DNA of 64,000 bases from Brevibacterium antiquum CNRZ 918 (GCF_900169145.1 NZ_FXZD01000003.1:248001-312000); one strand, 5' to 3'. Shown: positions 27,378-37,216, counted from the stretch's first letter. Notes: generated from the sequence alone by a model not told the origin. Numbers and translations are program-made.

Positions 27378-29249
27378 ATGGTCGAGGAAGGACCGAACGA
27401 CCAACCTCCGGATTCCACGGGCGAACCCACAGACCAATCCCCAGGCGAACCCACAGACCAATCCACAGGTGAGCTCACAGAACACGATGCCGCGGTTCCC
27501 GAAGTGTGGCACCGGGTCCACCCGCTGACGCCGATTCTCGAAAGCCTCGGTGTGCTCGTGGGTATCTTCATCGCAGGCGCCTACGGCCTGCAGAATTTCG
27601 CCCAGACTGCCATCGAAGACCTGGCCAGGGGAGATGGCGTCGACCTGGGGTTCGCCGGTTGGCTGCGCACCCACCCCTTCGTCATCCTTGGCGGCGTCGG
27701 AGGGATCGTTCTCCTTCTCCTCCTCACCGCCCTCTTCAGCTGGTTGGCGTGGAGGGTCAGGGGCTATCGAATCGATTCCGAGGCCATCTACTATCGGCGC
27801 GGTCTGCTGTCGAAGAAGCTGCGCAAGGCCAGGCTTGACCGTGTGCAGTCGATCGACCTGCAGCAGAAGCTGCTGCCCCGGATCCTGGGAATGGCAGAAC
27901 TCGTCTTCGACGTCGCCGGTGGTTCCGATTCCAACATCTCTCTGAAGTACTTGTCGAAGAAGCGTGCCGAAGGATTGCGTGACGAGCTTCTCGCCGCTGT
28001 CCGCGCCAAGAAGCAAGGTGGCCAGCAGGGTGAGCGAACTCCGACCGCCGGACTCTCCGCCGAGGCGGCCGCTGGGACAGCACCGAGCACCATAAGTTCG
28101 CCCCCCGCGAGTGTGACCGGGGCTCCAGGCGATGCCACGGATGTCCCGGGTGTCCCCGGTGGTGAGCCCGTCATCGATCGCACCGTACCCGAGCGCCGCG
28201 ATGACAGCATCGGCGTACGCCTGAGCAAACGCCTCGGCTCGCTGGCCGAAGGCGCCTCACACGAGGCGGAGTCCAGCCTCAATGAACTCCTGGCTCCCTA
28301 CAATGTCTCCGCCAACGTCAGTGAGGAAGGCGAGATCATCCGCGTACCTGTGCACCGGGTCGTGGTCTCCTCACTGCTGAAATCGGAGACGATCATCTCG
28401 GTCCTGGCCGTCCTCTTCGTCATCGCCGCAGCAATCGTCCTCCTAGTGATGGGGCTGACCGAGGCTTTCATTCCGATGCTCGTCGCAGTCATCCCCGGCC
28501 TTTTCGCGGCGTTCTCCGCTTTCAGGAAGAACCTCGACAACGCGAACTTCGTGGTCAACCTGGGGGAGAACGGACTGGCCGTCAACCACGGACTCGTCTC
28601 CACCTCCCGCAAGGTGATCCCGCTTGACCGTCTGCAGGCCGTGTGCCTCCATCAGCCGCTGCTGTGGCGGTGGGCCGGCTGGTGGAAGGTCGAATACAAT
28701 ATAGCCAGCGCCGGAGGCTCGGACGAGTCGAACATCCTCCTGCCCGTCGGCGACATAGACCAGGCGCTGCTCATGGTCGGCCTCGCGCTCCCGGACCCGC
28801 AGATGCCAGAAGGCATCAGCGCAGCAACCCTGATGCGATCAGCCATGTACGACCGCAAGTCCGAGGACCCGCAGGCCGAAACGGCAGAAGAGCTCTTCCC
28901 TGGCCAGCCCCGGACCTCTCGGCTCATCGACCCATTGGTGTGGAAGCGGCGAGCCTATGCCGTCACCGGATCTCTACTCGTGCTGCGATTGGGTGTCCTG
29001 GACCGTCGTGTCGACTTCGTGCCCCATGTGCGAGTGCAGTCGATGAGCTACCATCAGGGCCCACTCATGCGTTGGCTTGGTTTGGGTACGGTCGCCGTGC
29101 ACTCCACGGCCGGCCCCATCGATCCGCGGGTCACCCATCAGAGTGTCGACGACGCGAAGCAGTTCTTCAGCGAACACTCCGAACGCACGCGGATCGCGCG
29201 GCAGCGTTACGACGAGGAAGCCCGCAGGGCCAAGGAAGGCAGGCCATGA
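27378..29249 (+). CDS. large PH domain-containing membrane protein (YdbT-like)
   Basis: About 623 residues. An acidic/Pro-rich tail with a 24-bp tandem repeat comes first, then two helices (about 52-75 and 97-118), a PH_2 domain (YRIDSEAIYYRRGLL...RLDRVQSIDLQQKLLPR), a long Pro/Ala-rich linker, a second helix pair (about 330-380) with a PH_2 domain (ENGLAVNHGLVSTS...IPLDRLQAVCLHQPL), and a third PH_2 domain (AYAVTGSLLVLRLGVLDRR). This three-domain layout is that of YdbT-type proteins. ATG 27378 is used; GTG 27372, overlapping the previous stop, is equally possible. The stop overlaps the next gene by ATGA. Confidence 0.85.
   Translation: MVEEGPNDQPPDSTGEPTDQSPGEPTDQSTGELTEHDAAVPEVWHRVHPLTPILESLGVLVGIFIAGAYGLQNFAQTAIEDLARGDGVDLGFAGWLRTHPFVILGGVGGIVLLLLLTALFSWLAWRVRGYRIDSEAIYYRRGLLSKKLRKARLDRVQSIDLQQKLLPRILGMAELVFDVAGGSDSNISLKYLSKKRAEGLRDELLAAVRAKKQGGQQGERTPTAGLSAEAAAGTAPSTISSPPASVTGAPGDATDVPGVPGGEPVIDRTVPERRDDSIGVRLSKRLGSLAEGASHEAESSLNELLAPYNVSANVSEEGEIIRVPVHRVVVSSLLKSETIISVLAVLFVIAAAIVLLVMGLTEAFIPMLVAVIPGLFAAFSAFRKNLDNANFVVNLGENGLAVNHGLVSTSRKVIPLDRLQAVCLHQPLLWRWAGWWKVEYNIASAGGSDESNILLPVGDIDQALLMVGLALPDPQMPEGISAATLMRSAMYDRKSEDPQAETAEELFPGQPRTSRLIDPLVWKRRAYAVTGSLLVLRLGVLDRRVDFVPHVRVQSMSYHQGPLMRWLGLGTVAVHSTAGPIDPRVTHQSVDDAKQFFSEHSERTRIARQRYDEEARRAKEGRP
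27421..27468. repeat. 24-bp tandem repeat inside the PH-domain gene
   Basis: Two copies of a 24-bp unit (27421-27444 and 27445-27468), 23 of 24 bases identical, encode GEPTDQSP/GEPTDQST in the disordered N-terminal tail. An in-frame unit can expand or contract without a frameshift. Confidence 0.85.
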
Positions 29250-30151
29250 GCCACCCAGGATTGAACCAGGACGAGGCCCCTCGCCTGGGAATCGGAATCA
29301 TCGGCTGTGGGAAGGTCGGGGCGAGCATCGGTGCCGCCTGGCGCGAAGCCGGTCACGCCATCATCGGTGTCAGTGCCACCTCAGCGAAGAGCCTGCAACG
29401 GGCCGAAAACATGCTGCCAGGAGTACCCGTCCTGCCCCCGGACGATGTCGCAGATCGTGCCGAACTCCTGCTTCTGGCCGTCCCCGACGATGAGATCGAA
29501 TCCCTTGTCAGCGGCCTCGCGAAGGTGTCGCGAATCCACTCGGGACAGATCCTCGTCCACTGCTCGGGCCGGTACGGAACCGACGTCCTCGAAGCCGGGA
29601 TCAGCCTCGGCGCGCTGCCGATCGCACTGCATCCATCCTTGTCTTTCACCGGCACCGCGGTCGATCTTCCACGTCTGCGGCAATCGACGATCGCCGTCAC
29701 CGCACCGGCACCGATTCGTCCGGTGGGCCAGGCCCTCGTCGTCGAAATGGGCGCCGAGCCGATTGACGTGGCCGAAGCGGACCGCCCGCTCTACCATGCA
29801 GCTATCACGCACGCCTCCAATCACTCGATCACGATCATCAGCGAAGCCATGGAGATGCTCGCCGAGGCGGGAGTCAGCGACCCCTCACGTGTGCTCACAG
29901 CCCTCGTCGACGCGAGCGTGACGAACACCCTGCAGAATGGGTCGAAGGCACTGACCGGACCCGTCAGCCGCGGAGACGTGGGCACGGTCTCCGCGCACCT
30001 GGCAGCGCTCAGTGAGTTCAGTCTCAACGTCTCCAGCCCTGCGGCACGCAACAGCTACATTGCTCTGGCCAGATCCACCACCGCCAGGGCTCTGAGCCTG
30101 GGGCGGATCACGGAGTCGCAGGCGCAGGAGATCCTGTCCCGCCTGGGCTGA
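29246..30151 (+). CDS. Rossmann-like and DUF2520 domain protein
   Basis: A 301-residue predicted NADP-binding oxidoreductase. The N-terminal Rossmann motif is [23 protein letters not shown]. The second half carries the helical DUF2520 dimerisation domain, seen in [24 protein letters not shown] and [17 protein letters not shown]. Homologues such as Rv3603c lie next to panC and have been proposed as ketopantoate-reductase-like, but this is unproven. Here lysS follows instead of panC. Confidence 0.85.
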   Translation: MSHPGLNQDEAPRLGIGIIGCGKVGASIGAAWREAGHAIIGVSATSAKSLQRAENMLPGVPVLPPDDVADRAELLLLAVPDDEIESLVSGLAKVSRIHSGQILVHCSGRYGTDVLEAGISLGALPIALHPSLSFTGTAVDLPRLRQSTIAVTAPAPIRPVGQALVVEMGAEPIDVAEADRPLYHAAITHASNHSITIISEAMEMLAEAGVSDPSRVLTALVDASVTNTLQNGSKALTGPVSRGDVGTVSAHLAALSEFSLNVSSPAARNSYIALARSTTARALSLGRITESQAQEILSRLG

Positions 30152-30216
30152 TCGCCGGAGCGGTCGATGGCCGGTCCGAATTCCCCCGGGGCCGCGCTCG
30201 CGGTAGCCTGGAGGGT

Positions 30217-31776
30217 ATGGCAGATACCGAGTCGAACACGCCCGAAAACGCAGACCTTTCACCCGAGCATCTCGATCCCGAGCAGATCCGGATCCGAAAG
30301 GAAAAGCGCCAACGGCTCTTGGACTCCGACACCGATGCCTATCCGGTCGGAATTCCGCGCACGCACACCCTCGCCGAGGTTCATGCCGCGCATGACGGTT
30401 TGCAAGCTGGAGATGAGACCGAGGACATCGTCGGCGTCGTCGGCCGTGTCGTATTCGTCAGGACCACGGGCAAACTCTGCTTCGTGACTCTGCAATCTGG
30501 GGACGGGACGCGCCTCCAAGGCATGCTGTCTCTGCGTGAAGTGGGGGAAGAGCGCCTCGGCGACTTCAAGACCGACGTCGATCTGGGAGACTTCCTGTTC
30601 GTCCACGGCAAGGTCATCAAGTCCAAACGCGGCGAACTTTCGGTGCTCGCCGATTCTTGGACGATGGCCAGCAAAGCGCTGCGTCCGCTACCGGGCCTGC
30701 ACACCGAGCTGGCCGAGGACACTCGCGTGCGTCAGCGCTACCTCGACCTGATCACACGCGAAGAAGCACGGAAGACCATGCTGACCCGAGCGGAGGTCAT
30801 GTCATCCCTGCGCCGGACGTTCGCCGGTCAGGAGTTCGTCGAGATTGAGACTCCGATGCTCCAGACCATGCACGGTGGCGCTGCGGCACGTCCGTTCAAA
30901 ACACATATGAACGCCTACGACATCGATATGTTCCTGCGCATCGCACCGGAACTCTTCCTCAAGCGGGCGATCGTCGGCGGCATCGAGAACGTCTTCGAGA
31001 TCAACCGCAACTTCCGCAACGAAGGTGCCGACTCCACCCACTCCCCGGAGTTCGCGATGCTCGAGGCCTACCAGTCCTACGGCGACTACCACTCGATCGC
31101 TGATCTGACGAAGACCCTGGTCCAGAATGCGGCACAGGAAGCCACCGGATCCCTCGTGGTGAAGCTGGAGGACGGCGAGGACTACGACTTCGGTGGTGAC
31201 TGGCGAGTCGTCAGCATGTACGAGACCTTGTCCGAGGAATCCGGAGTCGAAGTCACCCCGGACACCGGGCTCGACGTCCTCGAAGGCATCGCGGCTGAGA
31301 ACAATGTCGACCTGGGTGGGGTCTTCCGCTCACATGGAAAGTATGTCGAGGAGCTGTGGGAACACTTCTACCAGGACAAGCTGTGGGCGCCGACATTCGT
31401 CACCGATTTCCCCGTCGACACCTCACCTCTGGTCCGTGAACATCGGACCAAGAAGGGCGTTGTGGAGAAGTGGGACCTTTATGTTCGCGGCTTCGAACTG
31501 GCCACAGGCTATTCCGAGCTCGTCGACCCGGTCATCCAGCGTGAGAGGTTCGAGGCTCAGGCGGCTGACGCGGCCAGGGGTGATGAAGAAGCAATGGGGC
31601 TTGACGAGGAATTCCTCACTGCCATGGAACACGGAATGCCGCCGACAGGCGGTATGGGGATGGGACTTGACCGTCTGCTCATGGCTTTGACCGGCCTGGG
31701 AATTCGAGAAACCATTCTCTTCCCATTTACGAAGCCAATTGCCTCCGATAATTCGGAAATTGCTGAGGAGGGTTGA
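30217..31776 (+). CDS. lysS: lysine--tRNA ligase (class II)
   Basis: Charges tRNA(Lys). The N-terminal OB-fold anticodon domain (about 60-160, with [20 protein letters not shown]) is followed by the class II core. Motif 2 is [11 protein letters not shown], then [19 protein letters not shown]; motif 3 is [16 protein letters not shown] near the C-terminus. The length of 519 residues is normal. A -10-like TAGCCT ends 7 bases before ATG 30217, and the GGAGGG in between is too close to act as a normal ribosome site, so a leaderless start is plausible. Confidence 0.96.
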   Translation: MADTESNTPENADLSPEHLDPEQIRIRKEKRQRLLDSDTDAYPVGIPRTHTLAEVHAAHDGLQAGDETEDIVGVVGRVVFVRTTGKLCFVTLQSGDGTRLQGMLSLREVGEERLGDFKTDVDLGDFLFVHGKVIKSKRGELSVLADSWTMASKALRPLPGLHTELAEDTRVRQRYLDLITREEARKTMLTRAEVMSSLRRTFAGQEFVEIETPMLQTMHGGAAARPFKTHMNAYDIDMFLRIAPELFLKRAIVGGIENVFEINRNFRNEGADSTHSPEFAMLEAYQSYGDYHSIADLTKTLVQNAAQEATGSLVVKLEDGEDYDFGGDWRVVSMYETLSEESGVEVTPDTGLDVLEGIAAENNVDLGGVFRSHGKYVEELWEHFYQDKLWAPTFVTDFPVDTSPLVREHRTKKGVVEKWDLYVRGFELATGYSELVDPVIQRERFEAQAADAARGDEEAMGLDEEFLTAMEHGMPPTGGMGMGLDRLLMALTGLGIRETILFPFTKPIASDNSEIAEEG

Positions 31777-31780
31777 GCAC

Positions 31781-32026
31781 ATGATGGATCTGATGAAGGC
31801 TCTATTACCGTCGATTTGTGTTGGTTTGCTGTTCTGGTACGTGATGAGAAACATCCTGCGTGCAGATCGGACAGAGCGCGAGCAGATCGACAAATTCTAT
31901 TCAGAGCATGAAGTTAGCGAATTAGGCGATAATCATGAATCAGATGTTAAGATGACTTCGACAAATACTTCTGATGATGAAAAGAGTGAACATGGCAAGG
32001 GAGATGCGACTCGTTCTTACGGATGA
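31781..32026 (+). CDS. small membrane protein upstream of lsr2
   Basis: An 81-residue protein with one hydrophobic helix near the N-terminus (LLPSICVGLLFWYVMRNIL, about 8-26) and a charged, acidic cytoplasmic tail (ADRTEREQIDKF, then many Asp/Ser/Glu). GAGGAGGG (31765-31772) is well spaced from ATG 31781, 4 bases after the lysS stop. The 3' half is notably AT-rich for this genome and overlaps the lsr2 start by 35 bases. A small unknown gene at this place is common in related genomes; I cannot name a function. Confidence 0.75.
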   Translation: MMDLMKALLPSICVGLLFWYVMRNILRADRTEREQIDKFYSEHEVSELGDNHESDVKMTSTNTSDDEKSEHGKGDATRSYG

Positions 32027-32330
32027 TTTCGATGGTTCGGCGGCGTCGGAAACAGTTCGCTTCAGCCTCGACCAAGGTACCTACGAACTTGAACTGTCGA
32101 CAGAGAATGCCGAAAAGCTCCGTGAAACGTTCGCCCCGTTCATCGCCAAGGCTCGTCGGGTAGCGAACCCGGGCGGTCGTGGACGTCGCACAGGGTCCGG
32201 CTCCGTTGCGGGTCCGAAGCGCGACACTGCCAAGATTCGCGAATGGGCACAGGCAAACGGATACCAGCTGGGCGATCGTGGACGCATTCCGCTTGAAATC
32301 GTCCAGGCATACGAAGCTGCAGACAGCTGA
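31992..32330 (+). CDS. lsr2: Lsr2 family nucleoid-associated protein
   Basis: An H-NS-like xenogeneic silencer that bridges AT-rich DNA. The 112-residue protein has the N-terminal dimerisation domain (RLVLTDDFDGSAASETVRF, YELELSTENAEKLRE), a basic linker (GGRGRRTG) and the C-terminal DNA-binding domain with IREWAQANGY and the minor-groove RGR loop in LGDRGRIPLEI. ATG 31992 lies inside the preceding small gene; there is no clear ribosome site, so translational coupling is likely. A strong terminator follows at 32410. Confidence 0.95.
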   Translation: MAREMRLVLTDDFDGSAASETVRFSLDQGTYELELSTENAEKLRETFAPFIAKARRVANPGGRGRRTGSGSVAGPKRDTAKIREWAQANGYQLGDRGRIPLEIVQAYEAADS

Positions 32331-32409
32331 TTCGACTGCTTCCAGGTACAGTCCATTATTGAACCGGCATAGCGAATCGTTTGATTTCGACTGATTCCAT
32401 AATTGTTTT

Positions 32410-32444
32410 CTGAAGGACTAACGGTGCGCCCGTTGGTCCTTCAG
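32410..32444 (+). terminator. terminator of the lysS-lsr2 operon
   Basis: A 15-bp stem (32410-32424 with 32430-32444, one G-U pair) with a 5-base loop, flanked by T-rich DNA on both sides, 80 bases past the lsr2 stop. Clear rho-independent type, possibly active in both directions. Confidence 0.82.
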
Positions 32445-32838
32445 TGTTTCTGCTGATGAGTTTCGCAGGTGGGAGATCTGGAACCAGAACTGGAATATCT
32501 GCGCCGCGAATGACGTTTGATTCAACGAATGCTCGCTGCAGTTGTCGAACGTGGGAATCGCCTTCGATCACGGTGTGACCTGATCGCGGACAGCAAAGTA
32601 TGACGAGGCGTCCGCTTTAATGTACGGGGCATCTTGATTTCCCGTTGAGCAGTACGGAATCGACTCACCTCATCGACGCGCAGAGCCAGAAGGGGCTCAG
32701 GGGTGCAGTGCGCTGTCTTTCGCGGCCTGAAGTGACGGTCACCGCAGAGCCGGTGGCGCAGAACGAGGACGGCTGTGTGCCGGCCATCAGAGTGTGGGAG
32801 GGGCGGGCATCGAATTTCGCCCACAGCCAAACGGGTTC
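32445..32838. other. intergenic region upstream of clpC without a convincing gene
   Basis: Nearly 400 bases between the lsr2 terminator and the clpC control region. Frames of 73-102 codons exist on both strands (for example 32645-32866 plus and 32522-32830 minus). Their translations are Arg/His/Cys-rich with no recognisable domain, and they lack good ribosome sites, so I call no gene. The segment is AT-richer up to about 32640 and could hold a small RNA or distal control sites. Confidence 0.6.
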
Positions 32839-32849
32839 GGCTGATGGCG
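32839..32849 (+). promoter_or_regulatory. ClgR-like operator candidate upstream of clpC
   Basis: GGCTGATGGCG matches, except for its first base, the CGCYNANRGCG core reported for the actinobacterial Clp regulator ClgR. It lies about 70 bases upstream of clpC, a usual ClgR target. The match is partial and from memory of the consensus. Confidence 0.35.
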
Positions 32850-32880
32850 AAACGTGCAATAGATAGTGGCCAATGGTCGT

Positions 32881-32886
32881 TAGGCT
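32881..32886 (+). promoter_or_regulatory. clpC -10 hexamer
   Basis: TAGGCT, a good actinobacterial -10 element, lies 31 bases before the clpC ATG. No clear -35 is seen at standard spacing, which would fit activator-dependent transcription. Confidence 0.4.
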
Positions 32887-32917
32887 CTAAAGAATAACAA
32901 GACCGAGGAGGGTGAAT

Positions 32918-35470
32918 ATGTTCGAGCGGTTCACTGACCGAGCACGCCGAGTGGTAGTGCTTGCCCAGGAAGAAGCCAAACTACTCAAACATAACTACAT
33001 CGGAACCGAGCACATCCTGCTCGGCCTGATCCACGAGGGTGAGGGCCTGGCAGCCAAAGCACTTGAGGGAATGGACATCTCCCTTGAGCAGGTGCGCGAC
33101 CAAGTCCAAGAGATCATCGGACAGGGACAGCAGGCACCGAGTGGGCACATCCCGTTCACTCCGCGTGCGAAAAAGGTCCTCGAGCTCAGCCTCCGTGAGG
33201 CACTGCAGCTGGGACACAGCTACATCGGAACCGAGCACATCCTGCTCGGTCTGATCCGCGAGGGTGAAGGCGTTGCCGCACAGGTGCTCGTCAAGCTGGG
33301 CGCCGACCTGGGACGAGTCCGTCAGGAAGTCATCAAGCTTCTGTCGGGCTACCAGGGCAAAGAACCCGTCTCTGCAGGCGGACGAGAGGAGGGAACCCCC
33401 TCCGGCTCGCTGGTCCTCGACCAGTTCGGCACGAATCTGACCGCAGCCGCACGCGAAGGCAATCTCGATCCTGTCATCGGCCGGCACGAGCAGATGCAGC
33501 GCGTGATGCAGATCCTGTCCCGCCGGACCAAGAACAACCCTGTCCTCATCGGTGAACCCGGTGTCGGCAAGACCGCAGTCGTCGAAGGACTCGCCTTGGC
33601 GATCGTCAACGGCGAAGTTCCGGAGATCCTCGAGGGCAAGCAGCTCTACACCTTGGATCTCGGTTCACTGGTGGCCGGCTCCCGCTACCGTGGTGACTTC
33701 GAGGAACGCCTGAAGAAGGTCCTCAAGGAGATCCGCACACGCGGGGACATCATCCTCTTCATCGACGAAATCCACACCCTGGTGGGTGCGGGTGCTGCTG
33801 AAGGCGCCATCGATGCGGCTTCGATCCTCAAGCCCATGCTGGCTCGAGGCGAACTGCAGACGATCGGTGCGACAACTCTCGATGAGTACCGCAAGCACAT
33901 CGAGAAGGATGCGGCTCTGGAACGTCGGTTCCAGCCGATTCAGGTTCCCGAACCATCGCTGGCGCATTCGATCGAGATCCTCAAGGGGCTGCGCGACAAG
34001 TACGAGGCGCACCACAAGGTCACGATCACAGAAGGCGCACTCTCGGCTGCCGTGAACATGTCCGACCGCTACGTCAATGACAGGTACCTGCCGGACAAGG
34101 CGATCGACCTCATCGACGAAGCAGGTGCCAAGTTGCGCATCTCGCGTCTGTCGGTGCCGCAGGAGGTCCGTGACCTGGAGGAGAAGATCCTCGAGGCTCG
34201 CCATCGCAAGGAAGCCGCCATCGATGCCCAGGACTTTGAGCTCGCGGCATCTGAACGTGACTCAGAGATGAAGCTGCAGCAGGACAAGGACGAACAGACC
34301 GAGGCCTGGCGCAAGAGCGGCAAAGACACCTCTGCCGTCGTTGACGCGGACCTGATCGCCGAGGTGCTGGCAGCCGCCACCGGTATTCCGATCTTCAAGC
34401 TCACCGAGGAAGAATCCTCGCGTCTGCTGCGGATGGAAGACGAACTGCACAAGCGCATCATCGGGCAGGACGACGCGGTCAAGTCGATCTCCCGTGCCAT
34501 CCGCCGGACCCGTGCGGGTCTGAAGGATCCGAAGCGGCCCTCCGGCTCATTCATCTTCGCTGGCCCCACAGGCGTCGGCAAGACTGAGTTGGCGAAGGCT
34601 CTGGCGGAGTTCCTGTTCGGTGATGAGGATTCGCTCATCAGCCTGGACATGTCGGAGTACTCGGAGAAGCACACCGTGTCGCGACTGTTCGGTTCTCCCC
34701 CCGGCTATGTGGGCTACGAAGAGGGTGGTCAGCTGACGGAGAAGGTCCGTCGCAAACCGTTCTCGGTGGTCCTCTTCGACGAGGTGGAGAAGGCTCACTC
34801 GGATATCTTCAACTCACTGTTGCAGATCCTCGAGGATGGTCGTCTGACTGACTCGCAGGGTCGTGAGGTGGACTTCAAGAACACGATCATCATCATGACC
34901 ACCAACCTGGGTACACGAGACATCTCGAGTGGTCTGCAGCTGGGCTTCCAAGTTGAGGGCAGTACCAACAACAACTACGAGCGTATGAAGCAGAAGGTCA
35001 ACGAGGAGCTCAAGCAGCACTTCCGGCCCGAGTTCCTCAACCGTGTCGATGACACGATTGTCTTCCCTCAGCTGAACAAGGAAGAGATTCTGCAGATCGT
35101 CGATCAGTTCCTGGCACGTCTGGACGCACGTCTGGCCGATCAGGGCATGAAGGTCGAAGTCAGCGATGCGGCCAAGAGCCTCCTCGCCGACCGTGGCTAC
35201 GATCCGGTCTTGGGTGCTCGTCCGCTGCGTCGCACGATTCAGCTCGAGATCGAAGACCACCTGTCCGAGAAGATCCTGTTCAAGGAGATCGGAAGCGGTC
35301 AGACCATCAGGGTCGACGTCAAGGGAGAAGGCAAGGAAATGGAATTCACGTTCGAGGGCGTGGAGACCGAGAGCATTGCCGCCAGCGGTCCGGATGATTC
35401 CGGTTCCGGTGGAGAACTCGCTGGAGCCGGTTCGTCCGGCGGCAGCGGTTCTGGAAGCTCTGCTTCCTGA
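32918..35470 (+). CDS. clpC: ATP-dependent Clp protease ATP-binding subunit ClpC
   Basis: An 850-residue AAA+ unfoldase that feeds proteins to ClpP. It has the N-terminal Clp_N double repeat ([16 protein letters not shown]..., with [14 protein letters not shown] and [14 protein letters not shown]), AAA-1 with GEPGVGKT (about 212-219), a middle UVR-containing coiled-coil segment, and AAA-2 with GPTGVGKT (about 549-556) and [11 protein letters not shown]. The ClpP-docking loop region precedes a Ser/Gly-rich tail. ATG 32918 gives the canonical [10 protein letters not shown] start; GAGGAGGG lies 5 bases upstream. Transcribed alone and closed by a strong terminator. Confidence 0.97.
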   Translation: MFERFTDRARRVVVLAQEEAKLLKHNYIGTEHILLGLIHEGEGLAAKALEGMDISLEQVRDQVQEIIGQGQQAPSGHIPFTPRAKKVLELSLREALQLGHSYIGTEHILLGLIREGEGVAAQVLVKLGADLGRVRQEVIKLLSGYQGKEPVSAGGREEGTPSGSLVLDQFGTNLTAAAREGNLDPVIGRHEQMQRVMQILSRRTKNNPVLIGEPGVGKTAVVEGLALAIVNGEVPEILEGKQLYTLDLGSLVAGSRYRGDFEERLKKVLKEIRTRGDIILFIDEIHTLVGAGAAEGAIDAASILKPMLARGELQTIGATTLDEYRKHIEKDAALERRFQPIQVPEPSLAHSIEILKGLRDKYEAHHKVTITEGALSAAVNMSDRYVNDRYLPDKAIDLIDEAGAKLRISRLSVPQEVRDLEEKILEARHRKEAAIDAQDFELAASERDSEMKLQQDKDEQTEAWRKSGKDTSAVVDADLIAEVLAAATGIPIFKLTEEESSRLLRMEDELHKRIIGQDDAVKSISRAIRRTRAGLKDPKRPSGSFIFAGPTGVGKTELAKALAEFLFGDEDSLISLDMSEYSEKHTVSRLFGSPPGYVGYEEGGQLTEKVRRKPFSVVLFDEVEKAHSDIFNSLLQILEDGRLTDSQGREVDFKNTIIIMTTNLGTRDISSGLQLGFQVEGSTNNNYERMKQKVNEELKQHFRPEFLNRVDDTIVFPQLNKEEILQIVDQFLARLDARLADQGMKVEVSDAAKSLLADRGYDPVLGARPLRRTIQLEIEDHLSEKILFKEIGSGQTIRVDVKGEGKEMEFTFEGVETESIAASGPDDSGSGGELAGAGSSGGSGSGSSAS

Positions 35471-35493
35471 TCTCCTCCTAGAGCGCTGAAAGC

Positions 35494-35532
35494 GCCCGGG
35501 GACACAGCATCGGCTGAGTCCCCGGGCTTTTT
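35494..35532 (+). terminator. rho-independent terminator of clpC
   Basis: A perfect 10-bp GC stem (35494-35503 with 35518-35527) with a 14-base loop, followed directly by five T (35528-35532). Textbook intrinsic terminator 23 bases past the clpC stop. Confidence 0.93.
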
Positions 35533-35564
35533 CATGCTCGCTTCCGATGGTGTTGAATGAAGAT

Positions 35565-36149
35565 ATGAGCTCAGCCCCAATCGATTTCGACCATGATCAG
35601 GTCTCCGCAGACCACCACTTCAACCATTGCCTTCCCGGCGGCCTCTTCCTGCGCAGGGCTCGGACGAGCGATGTCAAGGGGATTGAGGCGTTGGTCGCGC
35701 CGCTGGCCGAAGAGCGCATCCTGCTGGCCAAGGACACCGTCACCTACTTTGAGACCCTGCAGGAATTCTGGCTGGTTGTGGACCCGCAGCCGGACGGAAC
35801 CGAGATTCTTGCCGGATGCGCGGCGTTGCACATCATCTGGGCCGACCTTGCGGAAACGCGCACGGTTGCCACCTCGCCGGCCTATCGGGGGCGCGGAGTG
35901 GGTAAGGCCCTCATCCGGCAGCTCCTCTCAGACGCTGTGGCGATCGGTGTCGACAGGGTCTTCTGCCTGACCTTCGAGACCGGGTTCTTCGGTTCGCTCG
36001 GATTCGAGCCGATCAAGGGCATTCCAGTCTCCCCAGAGGTCTACGTCGAGCTTCTGCACTCCGCCGACGAAGGCGTGGCCGAGTTCCTGGACCTGGCCCG
36101 AGTCAAACCCAATACGTTGGGCAATGCTCGGATGATCAAGTTCCTGTGA
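35565..36149 (+). CDS. argA: amino-acid N-acetyltransferase (ArgA type, GNAT)
   Basis: Probably makes N-acetylglutamate for arginine synthesis. The single GNAT domain of 194 residues resembles the stand-alone N-acetylglutamate synthase of M. tuberculosis (Rv2747): FLRRARTSDVKGIEALVAPL, CAALHIIWADLAETRTVA, the acetyl-CoA loop YRGRGVGKALI and LTFETGFFGSLGFEPI. It lacks the kinase-like domain of E. coli ArgA. ATG 35565 is preferred; ATG 35547 adds six residues. It converges with mutY, with only 3 bases between the genes. Confidence 0.8.
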   Translation: MSSAPIDFDHDQVSADHHFNHCLPGGLFLRRARTSDVKGIEALVAPLAEERILLAKDTVTYFETLQEFWLVVDPQPDGTEILAGCAALHIIWADLAETRTVATSPAYRGRGVGKALIRQLLSDAVAIGVDRVFCLTFETGFFGSLGFEPIKGIPVSPEVYVELLHSADEGVAEFLDLARVKPNTLGNARMIKFL

Positions 36150-36152
36150 GCT

Positions 36153-37187
36153 TCACTGAGGGAGGCTGAGGCGTTCCTCGTGCTGTGCTGCGAGTCCGTC
36201 GACGACGAGCCCGTCGATGATGCGCAGGATCCGATCTGAATCCGCGGTGAGGTCGCGCATCTTTGTCAGTGATTCGGAGGTCGCATGGCCGACGGTGTCT
36301 AAGAGATCCGAATCGATCGTCGTGGTCGACGCTGTGAAGAGGTCGAGGGTCACGGAATCCGGGAAGTCGCTTGCTGCCTCCGCATGGGCAGACTTGAGCA
36401 CGTCCATGATGGCGCCGCGCAGCTGACGGTCCGTGCCTGCCCACTTCTGTGTCTTCGGTTTCTCCGCCGAGGCAGGTCTTCCCGCCTTCTGCCAGGCGCA
36501 GAGGTCATTGAGCGGGCAGGTCTGGCACCCGGGATTCCTGGCCGTGCACACGAGTGCGCCGAATTCCATGACCCCGGCGTTCCACTTCTCATGGTCCGTC
36601 TCGGGTACGAACTGGCTGGCCCACTCGGTCTCTGCACGGCCCGGTGAGGCTGAGGGGCGATCACGTCCCGCAAAGAGCCGGATGAGAACACGTCGCACAT
36701 TTGTGTCGAGCACAGTGGTGCGTTCACCGTGGGCGAAGGAGGCCACAGCAGCTGCGGTATACGCACCGATGCCGGGGAGACGTTCGAGTTCCTGTGCGGT
36801 CTGGGGCACGCGTCCGTCGAGTTCCTCGGCGATCACCCGCGCGGCTTCCTGCAGCCGCAGAGCCCTTCGCGGGTAGCCGAGACGGTCCCAGCTATGGAGC
36901 ACTTCGGCGGTGGGCGCCTGCGCCAGATCCGCGGGTGTGGGCCACTTCTGCAGCCATTCCCGCCAGCGGGGTTCGACCCGGGAGACGGGAGTCTGCTGTG
37001 ACATGATCTCACTGACGAGGACCGCCCACGCGCTGGTGTCGGCATCTCTCCAGGGCAGGGGGCGAGCCGCGGTTTCGAACCAAGTGATGATCGTCTGGCG
37101 AACGCGGTGAATATCCGTGTCTGCAACTGTGGGGAATGGGGAATCGGGACGCGAAGATCTCGATTCGGCGGTGGCTCGGTGTGTCAT
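36153..37187 (-). CDS. mutY: A/G-specific adenine glycosylase
   Basis: Removes adenine mispaired with 8-oxoguanine. The 344-residue protein has SEIMSQQTPVSRVEPRW (catalytic Glu), the helix-hairpin-helix LPGIGAYTAAAVASFA with the catalytic Asp in VLDTNVRRVL, and a [4Fe-4S] loop, CTARNPGCQTCPLNDLC (C-x6-C-x2-C-x5-C). The C-terminal part is short and degenerate compared with the full MutT-like 8-oxoG domain. ATG 37187 is chosen; an open frame runs far upstream but overlaps the divergent gene. The promoter of that gene abuts this start. Confidence 0.93.
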   Translation of the reverse strand: MTHRATAESRSSRPDSPFPTVADTDIHRVRQTIITWFETAARPLPWRDADTSAWAVLVSEIMSQQTPVSRVEPRWREWLQKWPTPADLAQAPTAEVLHSWDRLGYPRRALRLQEAARVIAEELDGRVPQTAQELERLPGIGAYTAAAVASFAHGERTTVLDTNVRRVLIRLFAGRDRPSASPGRAETEWASQFVPETDHEKWNAGVMEFGALVCTARNPGCQTCPLNDLCAWQKAGRPASAEKPKTQKWAGTDRQLRGAIMDVLKSAHAEAASDFPDSVTLDLFTASTTTIDSDLLDTVGHATSESLTKMRDLTADSDRILRIIDGLVVDGLAAQHEERLSLPQ

Positions 37188-37216
37188 TTGGATGCTCAAA
37201 CGCTTCGGCTTAGGCT
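37188..37216 (+). promoter_or_regulatory. promoter for a leaderless transcript
   Basis: TTGGAT (37188-37193), a 17-bp spacer and TAGGCT (37211-37216). The expected start site falls at or next to ATG 37224, and there is no Shine-Dalgarno, so a leaderless mRNA is predicted. It touches the mutY start codon on the other strand. Confidence 0.65.

Noticed and set aside
32522-32866. Small ORFs on both strands upstream of clpC
   Set aside because: Arg/His/Cys-rich translations, poor start contexts and mutual overlap; no evidence for either.
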